The notes under the pieces were generated by a model, which saw only the letters and a list, made by a program, of their open reading frames with translations, did no database searches and was not told the origin of the DNA. This document shows, piece after piece, positions 36,737 through 44,968 of a DNA stretch of 64,000 nt; the first letter of the stretch is position 1, and each line of letters starts with the position of its first letter. A program made the translations under genes and the position numbers. Source of the stretch: Amycolatopsis sp. NBC_01488 (GTDB taxonomy: Bacteria > Actinomycetota > Actinomycetes > Mycobacteriales > Pseudonocardiaceae); assembly GCF_036227105.1 (NCBI RefSeq), contig NZ_CP109434.1, positions 6,792,501 through 6,856,500 on the forward strand. Direction: 5' to 3'.

Positions 36737-37552
36737 TTAGTCTTTGACGGCGCCGCTGGTCAGCCCGGCGACGACGTACCGCTGGGCGACGACGAGCAGG
36801 ACGGCCGCGGGGATCGCGGCGAGGACGGCGGTGGCCATGATCCCGTTCCAGTCGGCGGACTGGTTGCCGACGAACCGGTAGATGCCGACCGTGATGGGCT
36901 CGAACGACTGCCCGGTGGTGAGCGTGACGGCGAACAGGAAGTCCGCCCAGGCGAACAGGAACGCGAACAGGCCCGCGGTGACCAGCGCGTTGCGGCTGAT
37001 CGGCAGGATGATCGAGCAGAACGTCCGCCAGTACCCGGCACCGTCCACTCGGGACGCTTCGGTCAGCTCCTTCGGCACGGAGATCATGAAGGCGCGCAGC
37101 AGGAGCACGGCGAACGGGATGGTCGCGGTCGAGTCCGCGAGCACCAGCCCGAGGTAGTTGTCGATCAGGCCGAGGTTGCTGAACACCGTGTAGAGCGCGT
37201 TCGCCATCACGATGCCGGGGATCATCTGCACGATGAGCAGCACGAACACCAGCACCGGGCCGCCGCGGACCTTGAGCTGCGCCAGCGCGTACGACGCCGG
37301 CGCGGCGATCGCCAGCGACACGAGCACGGTGCCGAGCGCGACGACGACGCTGGAGAGCAGGTGCGGCCCCTGCGACGCGAGGGCTTTCCGGTAGCCGTCG
37401 AGCGTCCCGTCCACGGGGAAGAACGCCGGGTCGGGCCGCAGGAGCGCGCCGCTGGGCTGCAGCGAGGCGTTGACCATCCAGTACAGCGGGAACAGCAGCA
37501 CCGCGACGATCAGCACGCCGAAGACCGTGCGCGGCCAGGACGAGGTCTTCAT
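36737..37552 (-). CDS. Carbohydrate ABC transporter permease (MalG type)
   Basis: A 271-residue permease of the CUT1 family with six hydrophobic segments. The EAA loop is visible as TEASRVDGAGYWRTFCSIILP around residue 180. The start ATG 37552 overlaps the stop of the first permease (ATGA). A longer open frame upstream is only a shadow of that gene. With the neighbouring permease it forms the membrane channel of the oligosaccharide importer. No ATPase gene is present; such importers normally share the global MsiK-type ATPase encoded elsewhere. Confidence 0.92.
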   Translation of the reverse strand: MKTSSWPRTVFGVLIVAVLLFPLYWMVNASLQPSGALLRPDPAFFPVDGTLDGYRKALASQGPHLLSSVVVALGTVLVSLAIAAPASYALAQLKVRGGPVLVFVLLIVQMIPGIVMANALYTVFSNLGLIDNYLGLVLADSTATIPFAVLLLRAFMISVPKELTEASRVDGAGYWRTFCSIILPISRNALVTAGLFAFLFAWADFLFAVTLTTGQSFEPITVGIYRFVGNQSADWNGIMATAVLAAIPAAVLLVVAQRYVVAGLTSGAVKD

Positions 37553-38487
37553 GCCGCCGCCTCGGCCAGGGTCGCCTTCGCCGAGCGCAGGTACAGCAGC
37601 CCGAACAGCGTCGCCACCAGGATGAGGACGTTGCCGACCGCGGCGCCCTGCCCGAACGCGAAGTCCTGGAAGGACAGCCGGTAGGACCACGTCGTGAGCG
37701 TCTGGGTCGCGTTGGCCGGGCCGCCGCCGGTGACGACCATGATCACGTCGAACACCTTGATCGTGTAGACCAGCCCGAGCATCAGCACGATCCCGGTGAC
37801 CGGCCGCAGCAGCGGCCAGGTGACGTGCCGGAACCGCTGCCACGCGCCGGCGCCGTCCAGCGACGCCGCCTCGTAGAGCGACGCCGGGATCGCCCGCAGG
37901 CCGCCGTGCAGGATCACCAGGTTGAACGGGATGCCGATCCAGATGTTGGTGAGGATCACCGCGGGCAGCGCCCAGCTCGTGCTGCTCAGCCACGGCACCG
38001 CGTCGAGGCCCGCGAACCTCAGCGCCGCGTTGAGCACGCCGTGGTCCTGGTCGAACATCCACCGCCAGACCGCGCCGCTGACCACCAGCGGCAGCAGCCA
38101 CGGGAGCAGGAGCAGCGAGCGCAGCAGTGAGCTGCCGAGGAACCGGCCGTTGAAGAACACCGCCAGCGCCAGCCCGATGCCGAACTGGAAGACGAGCGAG
38201 CCGGCGGTGAACAACACCGTGTTGAGCGCCGCTGTGCCGAACAACGGGTTGTCGAACACGGCCGCGTAGTTGGCGAGGCCGACGAAGGGTGCTTCGCCGG
38301 TGTAGAACGACTTCACCGTGTAGTTCTGCGTGCTCATCACGAGGTTCGCGGCCAGCGGGTAGCCGAAGAACACCACGATGTAGGCCAGCGCGGGCAGCAG
38401 GAACGCCCACGCGGCGAACCGGGTGCCGCGCCGGGGTTTCCGGCCGGCGCGGGGCGGTGCCGCGACGGCCGGGGCGACCAGCGTCAC
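37549..38487 (-). CDS. Carbohydrate ABC transporter permease (MalF type)
   Basis: A 312-residue CUT1 permease. After a basic N-terminus (RAGRKPRRGTRF) come about six hydrophobic segments. The EAA loop is LYEAASLDGAGAWQRFRHVTWPLLRP. GTG 38487 overlaps the stop of the binding-protein gene by four bases (GTGA), and its own stop overlaps the next permease start. It is the partner of the MalG-type permease. Confidence 0.92.
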   Translation of the reverse strand: MTLVAPAVAAPPRAGRKPRRGTRFAAWAFLLPALAYIVVFFGYPLAANLVMSTQNYTVKSFYTGEAPFVGLANYAAVFDNPLFGTAALNTVLFTAGSLVFQFGIGLALAVFFNGRFLGSSLLRSLLLLPWLLPLVVSGAVWRWMFDQDHGVLNAALRFAGLDAVPWLSSTSWALPAVILTNIWIGIPFNLVILHGGLRAIPASLYEAASLDGAGAWQRFRHVTWPLLRPVTGIVLMLGLVYTIKVFDVIMVVTGGGPANATQTLTTWSYRLSFQDFAFGQGAAVGNVLILVATLFGLLYLRSAKATLAEAAA

Positions 38488-39713
38488 GAACCGCTCGCCT
38501 GCTGGGCGGCCTTCAAGGCCTGGTCGGCCGGCTGCTTGCCGGTGAGCGCCGCCTGCAGCGCGTCGGCGAGGGCCTGCGAGACCTTCGGGTACTTCTCGCC
38601 GAGTTCGGCGGTGCGGGAGCGGGCGGTGCCGACCTCGTCGACGAACGCCTGCATCTCCGGCTGCTCGCTGCCGAACTTGGCCGCGGTGGCCGTCTTCGAC
38701 GGGATGTAGGCGTGCGCCTTGCTCCACTGCAGCATCGTGGGCTCCGACAGGACGCAGGAGAGCACCTTGCCGGCGGCCTGCTGGGTCGCGTCGCCGGTGA
38801 CCGGCACGGTGCCGACCTCGCCGCCGAGCGCGACCACCGGCTTCGCGCCCGCCTGCGGCACCGGCATCGGGACGACGCCGTAGTGCAGGGACTTCTGCTC
38901 GTCGAGCCGGGCCAGGTTCCACGACCCGTTGACCATCATCGCCGCGTTGCCCGCGACGAACTGGTCGGCGACGTCGTTCTGGTTCCATGTCACCACGGAC
39001 TTCGACGCCGACCCGGAGTTCACCAGGTCCGTGACGAATTGAAGCGCTTTCACGGACTGCGCGGAGTCCAGTTGGGACAGTTCGGCACCGTTGCTCCAGA
39101 AGAACGGGAGGAACTGCCAGGTGCCCTCTTCGGACGGGATCGCGGAGAAGGCGAGGCCGTACTTGCCGTCCTTGGTGAGCTTCGCCGCGGCGGCCTTCAG
39201 CTCGTCCCAGGTCTTCGGCGGCTCGATGCCCGCCGCGGTGAGGAGGTCCTTGTTGTAGATGAGCGCGAGCCCGTTGACGCCGGGCGCGACGCCGTAGACC
39301 TTGCCCTGGTACGTCCCGGCCTTGACGATGCTGTCGTAGTAGCCGTCGGTGGTGATGCCGTAGCCGTCCAGCGGGGTCAGCGCGCCGGTCGCGGCGACCT
39401 GCTGCAACGTCGGGTTGTCGGTGAAGAGCAGGTCCGGCAGCGTCTTCGAGCTCGCGCCCTGCAGGACCTTCGGCAGCATCTGCGCGGTCGGCACGGTCTG
39501 GCGCTGGATCTTGATCCCGGTCTGCGCCGCGCAGGCGTCGAGGATCTTCTGCCACGCCGCGGAACCCTGCTCGTCGGCGTAGTAGTCGAGTTCGGTGATG
39601 GACGACGCGGGCGCGGCCCCGGTCCCGGTCGAGGGGGCGGCGGGGCTCGGGCTGCACGCGGCGAGCACCGCGGCGCTCGCGGCCAGGACGAGGGCGCGAC
39701 GGGCTACGGACAT
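38484..39713 (-). CDS. Carbohydrate ABC transporter substrate-binding lipoprotein
   Basis: A 409-residue family 1 extracellular binding protein. The signal sequence is MSVARRALVLAASAAVLAAC with a lipobox LAAC at residue 20, followed by a Ser/Pro/Thr-rich linker. The mature domain shows family features such as LPDLLFTDNPTLQQVAATGALTPLDGY, VYGVAPGVNGLALIYNKDLL and VNGSWNLARLDEQ. ATG 39713 is preceded by GGAG. It delivers an oligosaccharide to the two permeases and lies 34 bp after the LacI gene in the same operon. Confidence 0.92.
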   Translation of the reverse strand: MSVARRALVLAASAAVLAACSPSPAAPSTGTGAAPASSITELDYYADEQGSAAWQKILDACAAQTGIKIQRQTVPTAQMLPKVLQGASSKTLPDLLFTDNPTLQQVAATGALTPLDGYGITTDGYYDSIVKAGTYQGKVYGVAPGVNGLALIYNKDLLTAAGIEPPKTWDELKAAAAKLTKDGKYGLAFSAIPSEEGTWQFLPFFWSNGAELSQLDSAQSVKALQFVTDLVNSGSASKSVVTWNQNDVADQFVAGNAAMMVNGSWNLARLDEQKSLHYGVVPMPVPQAGAKPVVALGGEVGTVPVTGDATQQAAGKVLSCVLSEPTMLQWSKAHAYIPSKTATAAKFGSEQPEMQAFVDEVGTARSRTAELGEKYPKVSQALADALQAALTGKQPADQALKAAQQASGS

Positions 39714-39747
39714 GGCGATTCTCCTTCGGCGGTGGAGCAGAACCGGA

Positions 39748-40755
39748 TCAGACGCGGGGGGCGGCGGTGCTGGCGCGCCGGGTCAGGCGGGGCCCGAGCA
39801 GCCGCACCTCGGGCGTGGTGTGGCCGGCGAGCCGGCGCATGGTCATTTCGACGGCCTGGGCCCCGACCTCTTCGGCCGGGATGGCGACCGTCGTGAGCGC
39901 GACGGCGTGGTGCTCGGCCATGCTGTCCGGGCACACCGCGACGACGGAGATGTCCTCGGGCACCCGCAGGCCGCGGTGGCGCAGGTCCGAGAGCAGCCCG
40001 GGCAGCACGGCCTCGTTGTGCACGACCAGGCCGGTCAGGTCCGGGTCGGCGGCGAGCAGGTCGTCGAGGCAGGCGCTGACCGCTTCGTAGGAATGGGCGC
40101 ACGGCCGGTTCGTGGCCCGGATGTCGCGGCTCTTCGCGCCGTCGTCGAACCCGCGCAGGAACCGCGTCGCGTAGCTCGTGCCGCGCCGGTAGACGGCGGG
40201 GGAGGGGCCGATCAGCGCGACCGAGCGGTGGCCGAGGTCGGCCAGGTGCGCGACGCACGCCGAGCCGGCGGCGGTGAAGTCCAGGTCGACGCAGCTGAGG
40301 CCGGCCGGGTGGTCGGGGACGCCGATGAGCACCACCGGCAGGTCGAGCGCGATGAGCATCGGCACCCGCGGGTCGGCGGCTTCGACGTCCATCACCATCA
40401 GCGCGTCGGCGATCGCCGACGACGCCACCCGCTGCAGCGCGGCGGGGCCTTCGTCCTTGGTGAGCAGCAGCAGGTCGTGGTCGTACGCGCGGGCCGCGGT
40501 GACCGCCGAGGCGACGAACTCCATCACGACGGCGACGTTGAGGTCCGTGCGCAGCGGCACGACCAGGGCGAGCACGTTGGTCTTGCTGCTGGCCAGCGCC
40601 CTGGCCCCGGCGTGCGGGTGGTAGCCCAGCTTGCGGATACTCTCCTCGACCAGCCGCCGGGTCTTCGGCGAGATCGAGCGCTTGCCGCTGATCACGTACG
40701 ACACCGTGCTGGGGGCCACGCCCGCCGCGCTGGCGACGTCGTTGATCGTGACCAC
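39748..40755 (-). CDS. LacI-family transcriptional repressor
   Basis: A 335-residue LacI/GalR regulator. The N-terminal helix-turn-helix is TINDVASAAGVAPSTVSYVISGKRSISPKTRRLV (residues 3-36), followed by the hinge helix GARALASSKTNVLALVVP and a periplasmic-binding-like sensor domain. GTG 40755 follows AGGAGG with six-base spacing; the longer in-frame extension runs into the promoter region. It is the first gene of the transporter/GH31 operon and divergent from the secreted GH3 gene. A central-CG palindrome ahead of GH3 (41069-41084) is a likely binding site, so it should control uptake and secreted hydrolase together. Confidence 0.92.
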   Translation of the reverse strand: MVTINDVASAAGVAPSTVSYVISGKRSISPKTRRLVEESIRKLGYHPHAGARALASSKTNVLALVVPLRTDLNVAVVMEFVASAVTAARAYDHDLLLLTKDEGPAALQRVASSAIADALMVMDVEAADPRVPMLIALDLPVVLIGVPDHPAGLSCVDLDFTAAGSACVAHLADLGHRSVALIGPSPAVYRRGTSYATRFLRGFDDGAKSRDIRATNRPCAHSYEAVSACLDDLLAADPDLTGLVVHNEAVLPGLLSDLRHRGLRVPEDISVVAVCPDSMAEHHAVALTTVAIPAEEVGAQAVEMTMRRLAGHTTPEVRLLGPRLTRRASTAAPRV

Positions 40756-41102
40756 GGGCGGCCTCCTGGGGACGGGGCGGGAGAACTTCGTCGAAGCGCA
40801 TCGACGATGGGACGAAGGTAAGTGACCCCCGCCCGAAACACAAGCCGGATTTGCCGTCCGCGGATATTCGATTCGCATTCGACGATCCTCGTCGGTGTCG
40901 AAACTGTCGAACGTCGCTGTTGACGGATCTTCTCGCAGTTCAGCGCGCAGTTTCGGGGGAAGTCCGGACTTCCCTGGGAGCGCGCCCAGGAACTCTTGAC
41001 CTCGTGCTCACACGACTGTAATAGTCGTCACCATCCCCACCTTCGACGCGAATGTTCCGCGCCGCGCTGTCGAAACGATTCGACGATTCTGGGAGGCCGT
41101 CC
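40756..41102. other. Intergenic control region between lacI and GH3 gene
   Basis: This 347-bp region holds no gene. On the lacI side are two short palindromes, CTTCGTCGAAG (40786-40796) and CATCGACGATG (40799-40809). Several TCGAA/TTCGA words occur between 40866 and 40912 (for example GATTCGCATTCGACG and TGTCGAAACTGTCGAACG), suggesting more than one operator half-site. Nearer GH3 is the operator at 41069. The stretch is less GC-rich than its surroundings, as expected for promoters on both strands. Confidence 0.6.
41069..41084. promoter_or_regulatory. LacI-type operator GTCGAAACGATTCGAC
   Basis: A 16-bp palindrome with perfect GTCGAA/TTCGAC arms and the central CG characteristic of LacI/GalR operators. 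It lies 19 bp before the GH3 GTG start, in the expected leader region. Confidence 0.7.
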
Positions 41103-44021
41103 GTGCGCCAGTCCCCGCTCCGCCGCGCCCTCGTCCCGGTGGTGGCCGCCACCCTGCTGCTGGCGCCCGCGCCGGCGCTCGCGGCACCCCCGCCGCCGTT
41201 CCGCGACCCGGCGCTGCCCCTGGCCACCCGGATCGACGACCTGCTGTCCCGGCTGACGGCCGACGAGAAGATCTCGCTGCTGCACCAGTACGAGCCGGCC
41301 ATCCCGCGGCTGGGCATCGGGGTGTTCAAGACCGGCACCGAAGCGCTCCACGGCGTCGCCTGGTCGACCGACTACGACGACAACGGGGCGGTGGTGAAGG
41401 CCGACGGCACGGTGTTCCCGCAGGCGGTCGGCCTGGCTTCGACGTGGGACCCGGCGCTGGTCAAGCAGGTCGGCACGGCCGTCGGCCAGGAGGCGCGCGG
41501 GTTCAACGCCGAGAACCCGACGCTGTGGGGGCTGAACCTCTGGGCGCCGGTGGTCAACCTGCTGCGCGACCCGCGGTGGGGCCGCAACGAGGAGGGCTAC
41601 TCCGAGGACCCGTACCTCACCGGGCAGCTCGCGACCGCCTACGGCCACGGCATCCAGGGCGACGACCCGCGCTACCTGCAGGCCGCCCCGACGCTGAAGC
41701 ACTACCTCGCCTACAACAACGAGATCAACCGCGACACCAGCAACTCCTCCGTGCCGCCCAAGATCCTGCACGACTACGACGAGCAGGCGTTCAAGATCCC
41801 GCTGCAGGCCGGGGCGGCCAATGCCGTGATGCCGTCGTACAACCTGGTCAACGGGCGGCCGAACACCGTGAGCCCGGACCTCGGCGGCCTGCTGCGGAAG
41901 TGGGCGCCGCAGGACATCGCCGTCGTGAGCGACGCCGGTGCCCCGTCGAACCTCGTCAACTCGGAGAAGTACTACGCCACCAAGGCGGAGGCGGACGCGG
42001 CGGCGCTCAAGGCCGGGCTCGACAGCTTCACCGACAACGACACCAACGGCTCGATCACCGTCGAGGCCGTCAAAGAAGCGCTCGCGCGCGGGCTGCTGAC
42101 CATGGCCGACGTCGAAAAGGCCGATCGGCACCTGCTGTCGCTGCGCTTCCGGCTCGGCGAGTTCGACCCGCCGGGCCGCAACCCGTACGCGAAGATCACC
42201 CCGGCGGTCATCAACTCGCCGGAGCACCAGGCGCTCGCCCGGAAGGTGGCCGACGAGCAGGTCGTCCTGCTGCGCGACAACGCCAACGCGCTCCCGCTCG
42301 ACGCGAAGAACAAGAAGGTCGCCGTCGTCGGCCCGCTGTCCGACACGCTGTACGAGGACTGGTACAGCGGCTCGATGCCGTACCGCGTGACGCCGAAGCA
42401 GGGCATCGAGGAACGGCTGGGAGCCCCGGTGGCGTCGTCCGAAGGCGTGGACCGGATCGCTCTCAAGGACCTCGCCACCGGCCGCTACCTGACGGCGCCG
42501 GCCGCCCCGGGGAAGGTGACCGCGGGCGGGACCACGGCGGGCACGGCGGAATCCTTCGACGTCTTCGACTGGGGCGCGGGCAAGAACACCCTGCGCGCGG
42601 CGGCGAACGGCAAGTACTTGAGCTACTCCGGTGGCGCGCTGGCCGACGACGCCGACCAGCCTTCCGGGTGGTTCGTGCAGCAGCAGCTCAAGCTCGACCC
42701 GCAGCCCGACGGCAGTTACGTGCTCGAATACGCGGGCAACGAGGTCACCGAGCCGTGGTTCGGCCCGAACCGCTACGCCGTCGTCGGCGCGGACGGGGCC
42801 CTGACGATCTCCGCCCCGGACGCGGCGCACGCGACGAAGTTCGGCCGCGAGGTGCTGCGCAGCGGCGTTTCCGACGCGGTCGACGCGGCGCGGGGCGCGG
42901 ACACGGCGGTCGTCGTGGTCGGCAGCATGCCGTTCATCAACGGCCGCGAGGCGAACGACCGGACGAGCACGGAACTGGCTCCGGCGCAGCGCGCGTTGAT
43001 CGAGGCCGTGCAGAAGGCGAACCCGCACACCGTGGTCGTGGTGGAGAACAGCTACCCGACGACCGGCTGGGACACGCTGTCCGTGCCGGGAATCGTGTGG
43101 ACGAGCCACGCGGGGCAGGAGACCGGGCACGCGGTCGCGGACGTGCTGTTCGGCGACCACGACCCGAGCGGGCGGCTCACCCAGACCTGGTACGCCTCCG
43201 ACGCGGGGCTGCCGAGCATCCTCGACTACGACATCGCGAAGACCGGGATGACGTACCAGTACTACCGCGGGAAGCCGTTGTACCCCTTCGGATACGGGCT
43301 GAGCTACACGAGCTTCCGCTACGGCTCGGTGCGTGCGTCCCGGGTCGGCGGCTCGGTGCGGGTGAGCGTCGACGTGACGAACACCGGGGCTCGCTCCGGG
43401 ACCGACGTCGTCCAGCTCTACTCGAAGGACTCCGGCGTCCAGCGGCTGCGGGACTTCTCCCGCGTGACGCTGCAGCCGCACGAGACCCGGACGGTCCGGT
43501 TCGAGGTGCCGATCGCGGACCTGGCTTCGTGGGACGTCTCGCGCGGCCGGTCGGTGGTGGCGCAGGGGACGTACGACTTCTCGGTGGGCCGCAACGCCTC
43601 CGACCTCTCCGCGGCGCAGCCGGTCTTCGTGCCGGGGGAGCGGGCCGAGCCGCGCGACCTGAGCCGTCCGACGCAGGCACAGAACTTCGACGACTACTCC
43701 GGGACGACGTTGACGGACACGTCGAAGACGGCGGGCACGTCGGTCGCGGCGGCCCCCGGAAGCTGGCTGGCCTACCACGACGTCGCCTTGACCGGCCCCG
43801 CGCGGTTCACGGCGTCGGTGTCCACAGTGGAGTCGTCGCACGTCACGATCCACGTGGACTCGCCGACCGGCCCGGTTCTGGGCACGGCCGCGGTGCCGTC
43901 CACCGGGGACCGGTACGCGTACACCACGGTGAGCGCGGCACTCGCGAAGGCGACCGGCCGCCACGACGTCTACCTGACCTTCGACGGGCCGGTGAACCTG
44001 GCGACGTTCTCCCTGCGGTGA
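41103..44021 (+). CDS. Secreted multidomain GH3 glycoside hydrolase with CBM6-like C-terminus
   Basis: A 972-residue secreted enzyme. A signal peptide (VRQSPLRRALVPVVAATLLL, cleavage after ALAA near residue 28) precedes a GH3 N-terminal barrel (MPSYNLVNGRPNT; nucleophile D277 in VVSDAG), then a GH3 C-terminal domain. That domain is interrupted around residues 455-515 by a fascin/ricin-like beta-trefoil insert (IALKDLATGRYLTAPAAPG, NTLRAAANGKYLSYSGG). A fibronectin-III-like domain (PLYPFGYGLSYTSF) and a terminal CBM6-like module (QNFDDYSGTT... FTASVSTVESSHVTIHVDS) follow. It probably releases beta-linked sugars from plant polysaccharide. GTG 41103 follows GGGAGG. It is divergent from the LacI operon and meets the next gene stop to stop. 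Confidence 0.9.
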   Translation: MRQSPLRRALVPVVAATLLLAPAPALAAPPPPFRDPALPLATRIDDLLSRLTADEKISLLHQYEPAIPRLGIGVFKTGTEALHGVAWSTDYDDNGAVVKADGTVFPQAVGLASTWDPALVKQVGTAVGQEARGFNAENPTLWGLNLWAPVVNLLRDPRWGRNEEGYSEDPYLTGQLATAYGHGIQGDDPRYLQAAPTLKHYLAYNNEINRDTSNSSVPPKILHDYDEQAFKIPLQAGAANAVMPSYNLVNGRPNTVSPDLGGLLRKWAPQDIAVVSDAGAPSNLVNSEKYYATKAEADAAALKAGLDSFTDNDTNGSITVEAVKEALARGLLTMADVEKADRHLLSLRFRLGEFDPPGRNPYAKITPAVINSPEHQALARKVADEQVVLLRDNANALPLDAKNKKVAVVGPLSDTLYEDWYSGSMPYRVTPKQGIEERLGAPVASSEGVDRIALKDLATGRYLTAPAAPGKVTAGGTTAGTAESFDVFDWGAGKNTLRAAANGKYLSYSGGALADDADQPSGWFVQQQLKLDPQPDGSYVLEYAGNEVTEPWFGPNRYAVVGADGALTISAPDAAHATKFGREVLRSGVSDAVDAARGADTAVVVVGSMPFINGREANDRTSTELAPAQRALIEAVQKANPHTVVVVENSYPTTGWDTLSVPGIVWTSHAGQETGHAVADVLFGDHDPSGRLTQTWYASDAGLPSILDYDIAKTGMTYQYYRGKPLYPFGYGLSYTSFRYGSVRASRVGGSVRVSVDVTNTGARSGTDVVQLYSKDSGVQRLRDFSRVTLQPHETRTVRFEVPIADLASWDVSRGRSVVAQGTYDFSVGRNASDLSAAQPVFVPGERAEPRDLSRPTQAQNFDDYSGTTLTDTSKTAGTSVAAAPGSWLAYHDVALTGPARFTASVSTVESSHVTIHVDSPTGPVLGTAAVPSTGDRYAYTTVSAALAKATGRHDVYLTFDGPVNLATFSLR

Positions 44022-44837
44022 CTAGGGCTTCCGGCCGACCCCGGCGTAGGGCAGCGCGTTGATCGCCGGGTCGTCGGACATGTCGCCGGCGCCCTCGGGC
44101 TTCCACATCGCGCAGCCGACCACGCCGGGGTCGACCACCTCGAAGCCGTCGAAGAAGGCGAGGACCTCGTCGTGCGTGCGGGGGACCGGCTGGTTCTGCT
44201 GGTCCTGGTTGCTCTTGTACACCTCGACGGCTTCGTCGAGGCGCTCGGACTCGGAGTCCGCCGCGACGTGCGTGACGGCCAGGAAGCTGCCCGCGGCCAG
44301 CCGGTCGCGGTAGCGGGCGAGGATGTTCGCCGGGTCCCACGAGTCCGGGACGAAGTGCAGCAGCAGCAACATGAACACTCCGATCGGCTCGTCGAGGTCC
44401 AGCAGCTTGCCGGCACCGTCGAAGACGTCGTTGACGTCGCGCAGGTCGGCCTGCAGCACCACGCAGTCGTCGTTGCCCTGCAGCAGCAGTTCGCTGTGCG
44501 CCACGGCCACCGGCTCGCGGTCGACGTACACCACCCGGCACGACGGGTCGGCCTGCTGGACGATCTCGTGCAGGTTCCCCACGGTCGGAATGCCCGAGCC
44601 GATGTCGAGGAACTGCCGGACGCCGGAGCCGACCATGAACTTCGCGGCACGGCGCAGGAACGCGCGGTTGAGGCGGGCCGCGTCGCGCACGCCCGGCATG
44701 ATCTCGAGGATCTGCTCCCCGAGAGCCCGGTCGGCGGCGAAGTTGTGGTCGCCGTCGAGCCAGAAGTCGTACACCCGCGCCGGGTTCGGCACCGTGGTGT
44801 CGATCTCCGGCGGTACCCAGCTCGGCTCCCCGGTCAC
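44022..44837 (-). CDS. SAM-dependent methyltransferase, DUF574 family
   Basis: A 271-residue Rossmann methyltransferase of the actinobacterial DUF574 (Methyltransf_19) family. N-terminal PNPARVYDFWLDGDHNFAADRALGEQI is the family hallmark, and the SAM-binding motif I is QFLDIGSGIPTVGNLHEI. VVYVDREPVAVAHSELLL and VFMLLLLHFVPD follow. Substrates are unknown; many copies exist per genome, often near conservon or secondary-metabolite genes. GTG 44837 follows a G-rich ribosome binding site. Its stop abuts the GH3 stop with no intervening base. Confidence 0.9.
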   Translation of the reverse strand: MTGEPSWVPPEIDTTVPNPARVYDFWLDGDHNFAADRALGEQILEIMPGVRDAARLNRAFLRRAAKFMVGSGVRQFLDIGSGIPTVGNLHEIVQQADPSCRVVYVDREPVAVAHSELLLQGNDDCVVLQADLRDVNDVFDGAGKLLDLDEPIGVFMLLLLHFVPDSWDPANILARYRDRLAAGSFLAVTHVAADSESERLDEAVEVYKSNQDQQNQPVPRTHDEVLAFFDGFEVVDPGVVGCAMWKPEGAGDMSDDPAINALPYAGVGRKP

Positions 44838-44968
44838 GGGATCTCCCCCCTCGCGCTTGAAAGACCGCTTGGAAGCACGGAGTGTAGCGCCCTCCTCCGT
44901 TCGTGTGGACTCGCGCTCGGGGGCGCCCGCGCACGGCTAGGGTGTCCCGGTCACCAGGAGGCGAGGCC

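Noticed and set aside
41028-43964. A 978-codon open frame opposite the secreted GH3 gene
   Set aside because: The plus strand encodes a full GH3 with signal peptide and catalytic motifs; the minus frame is Arg/Val/Asp-rich with no domain.
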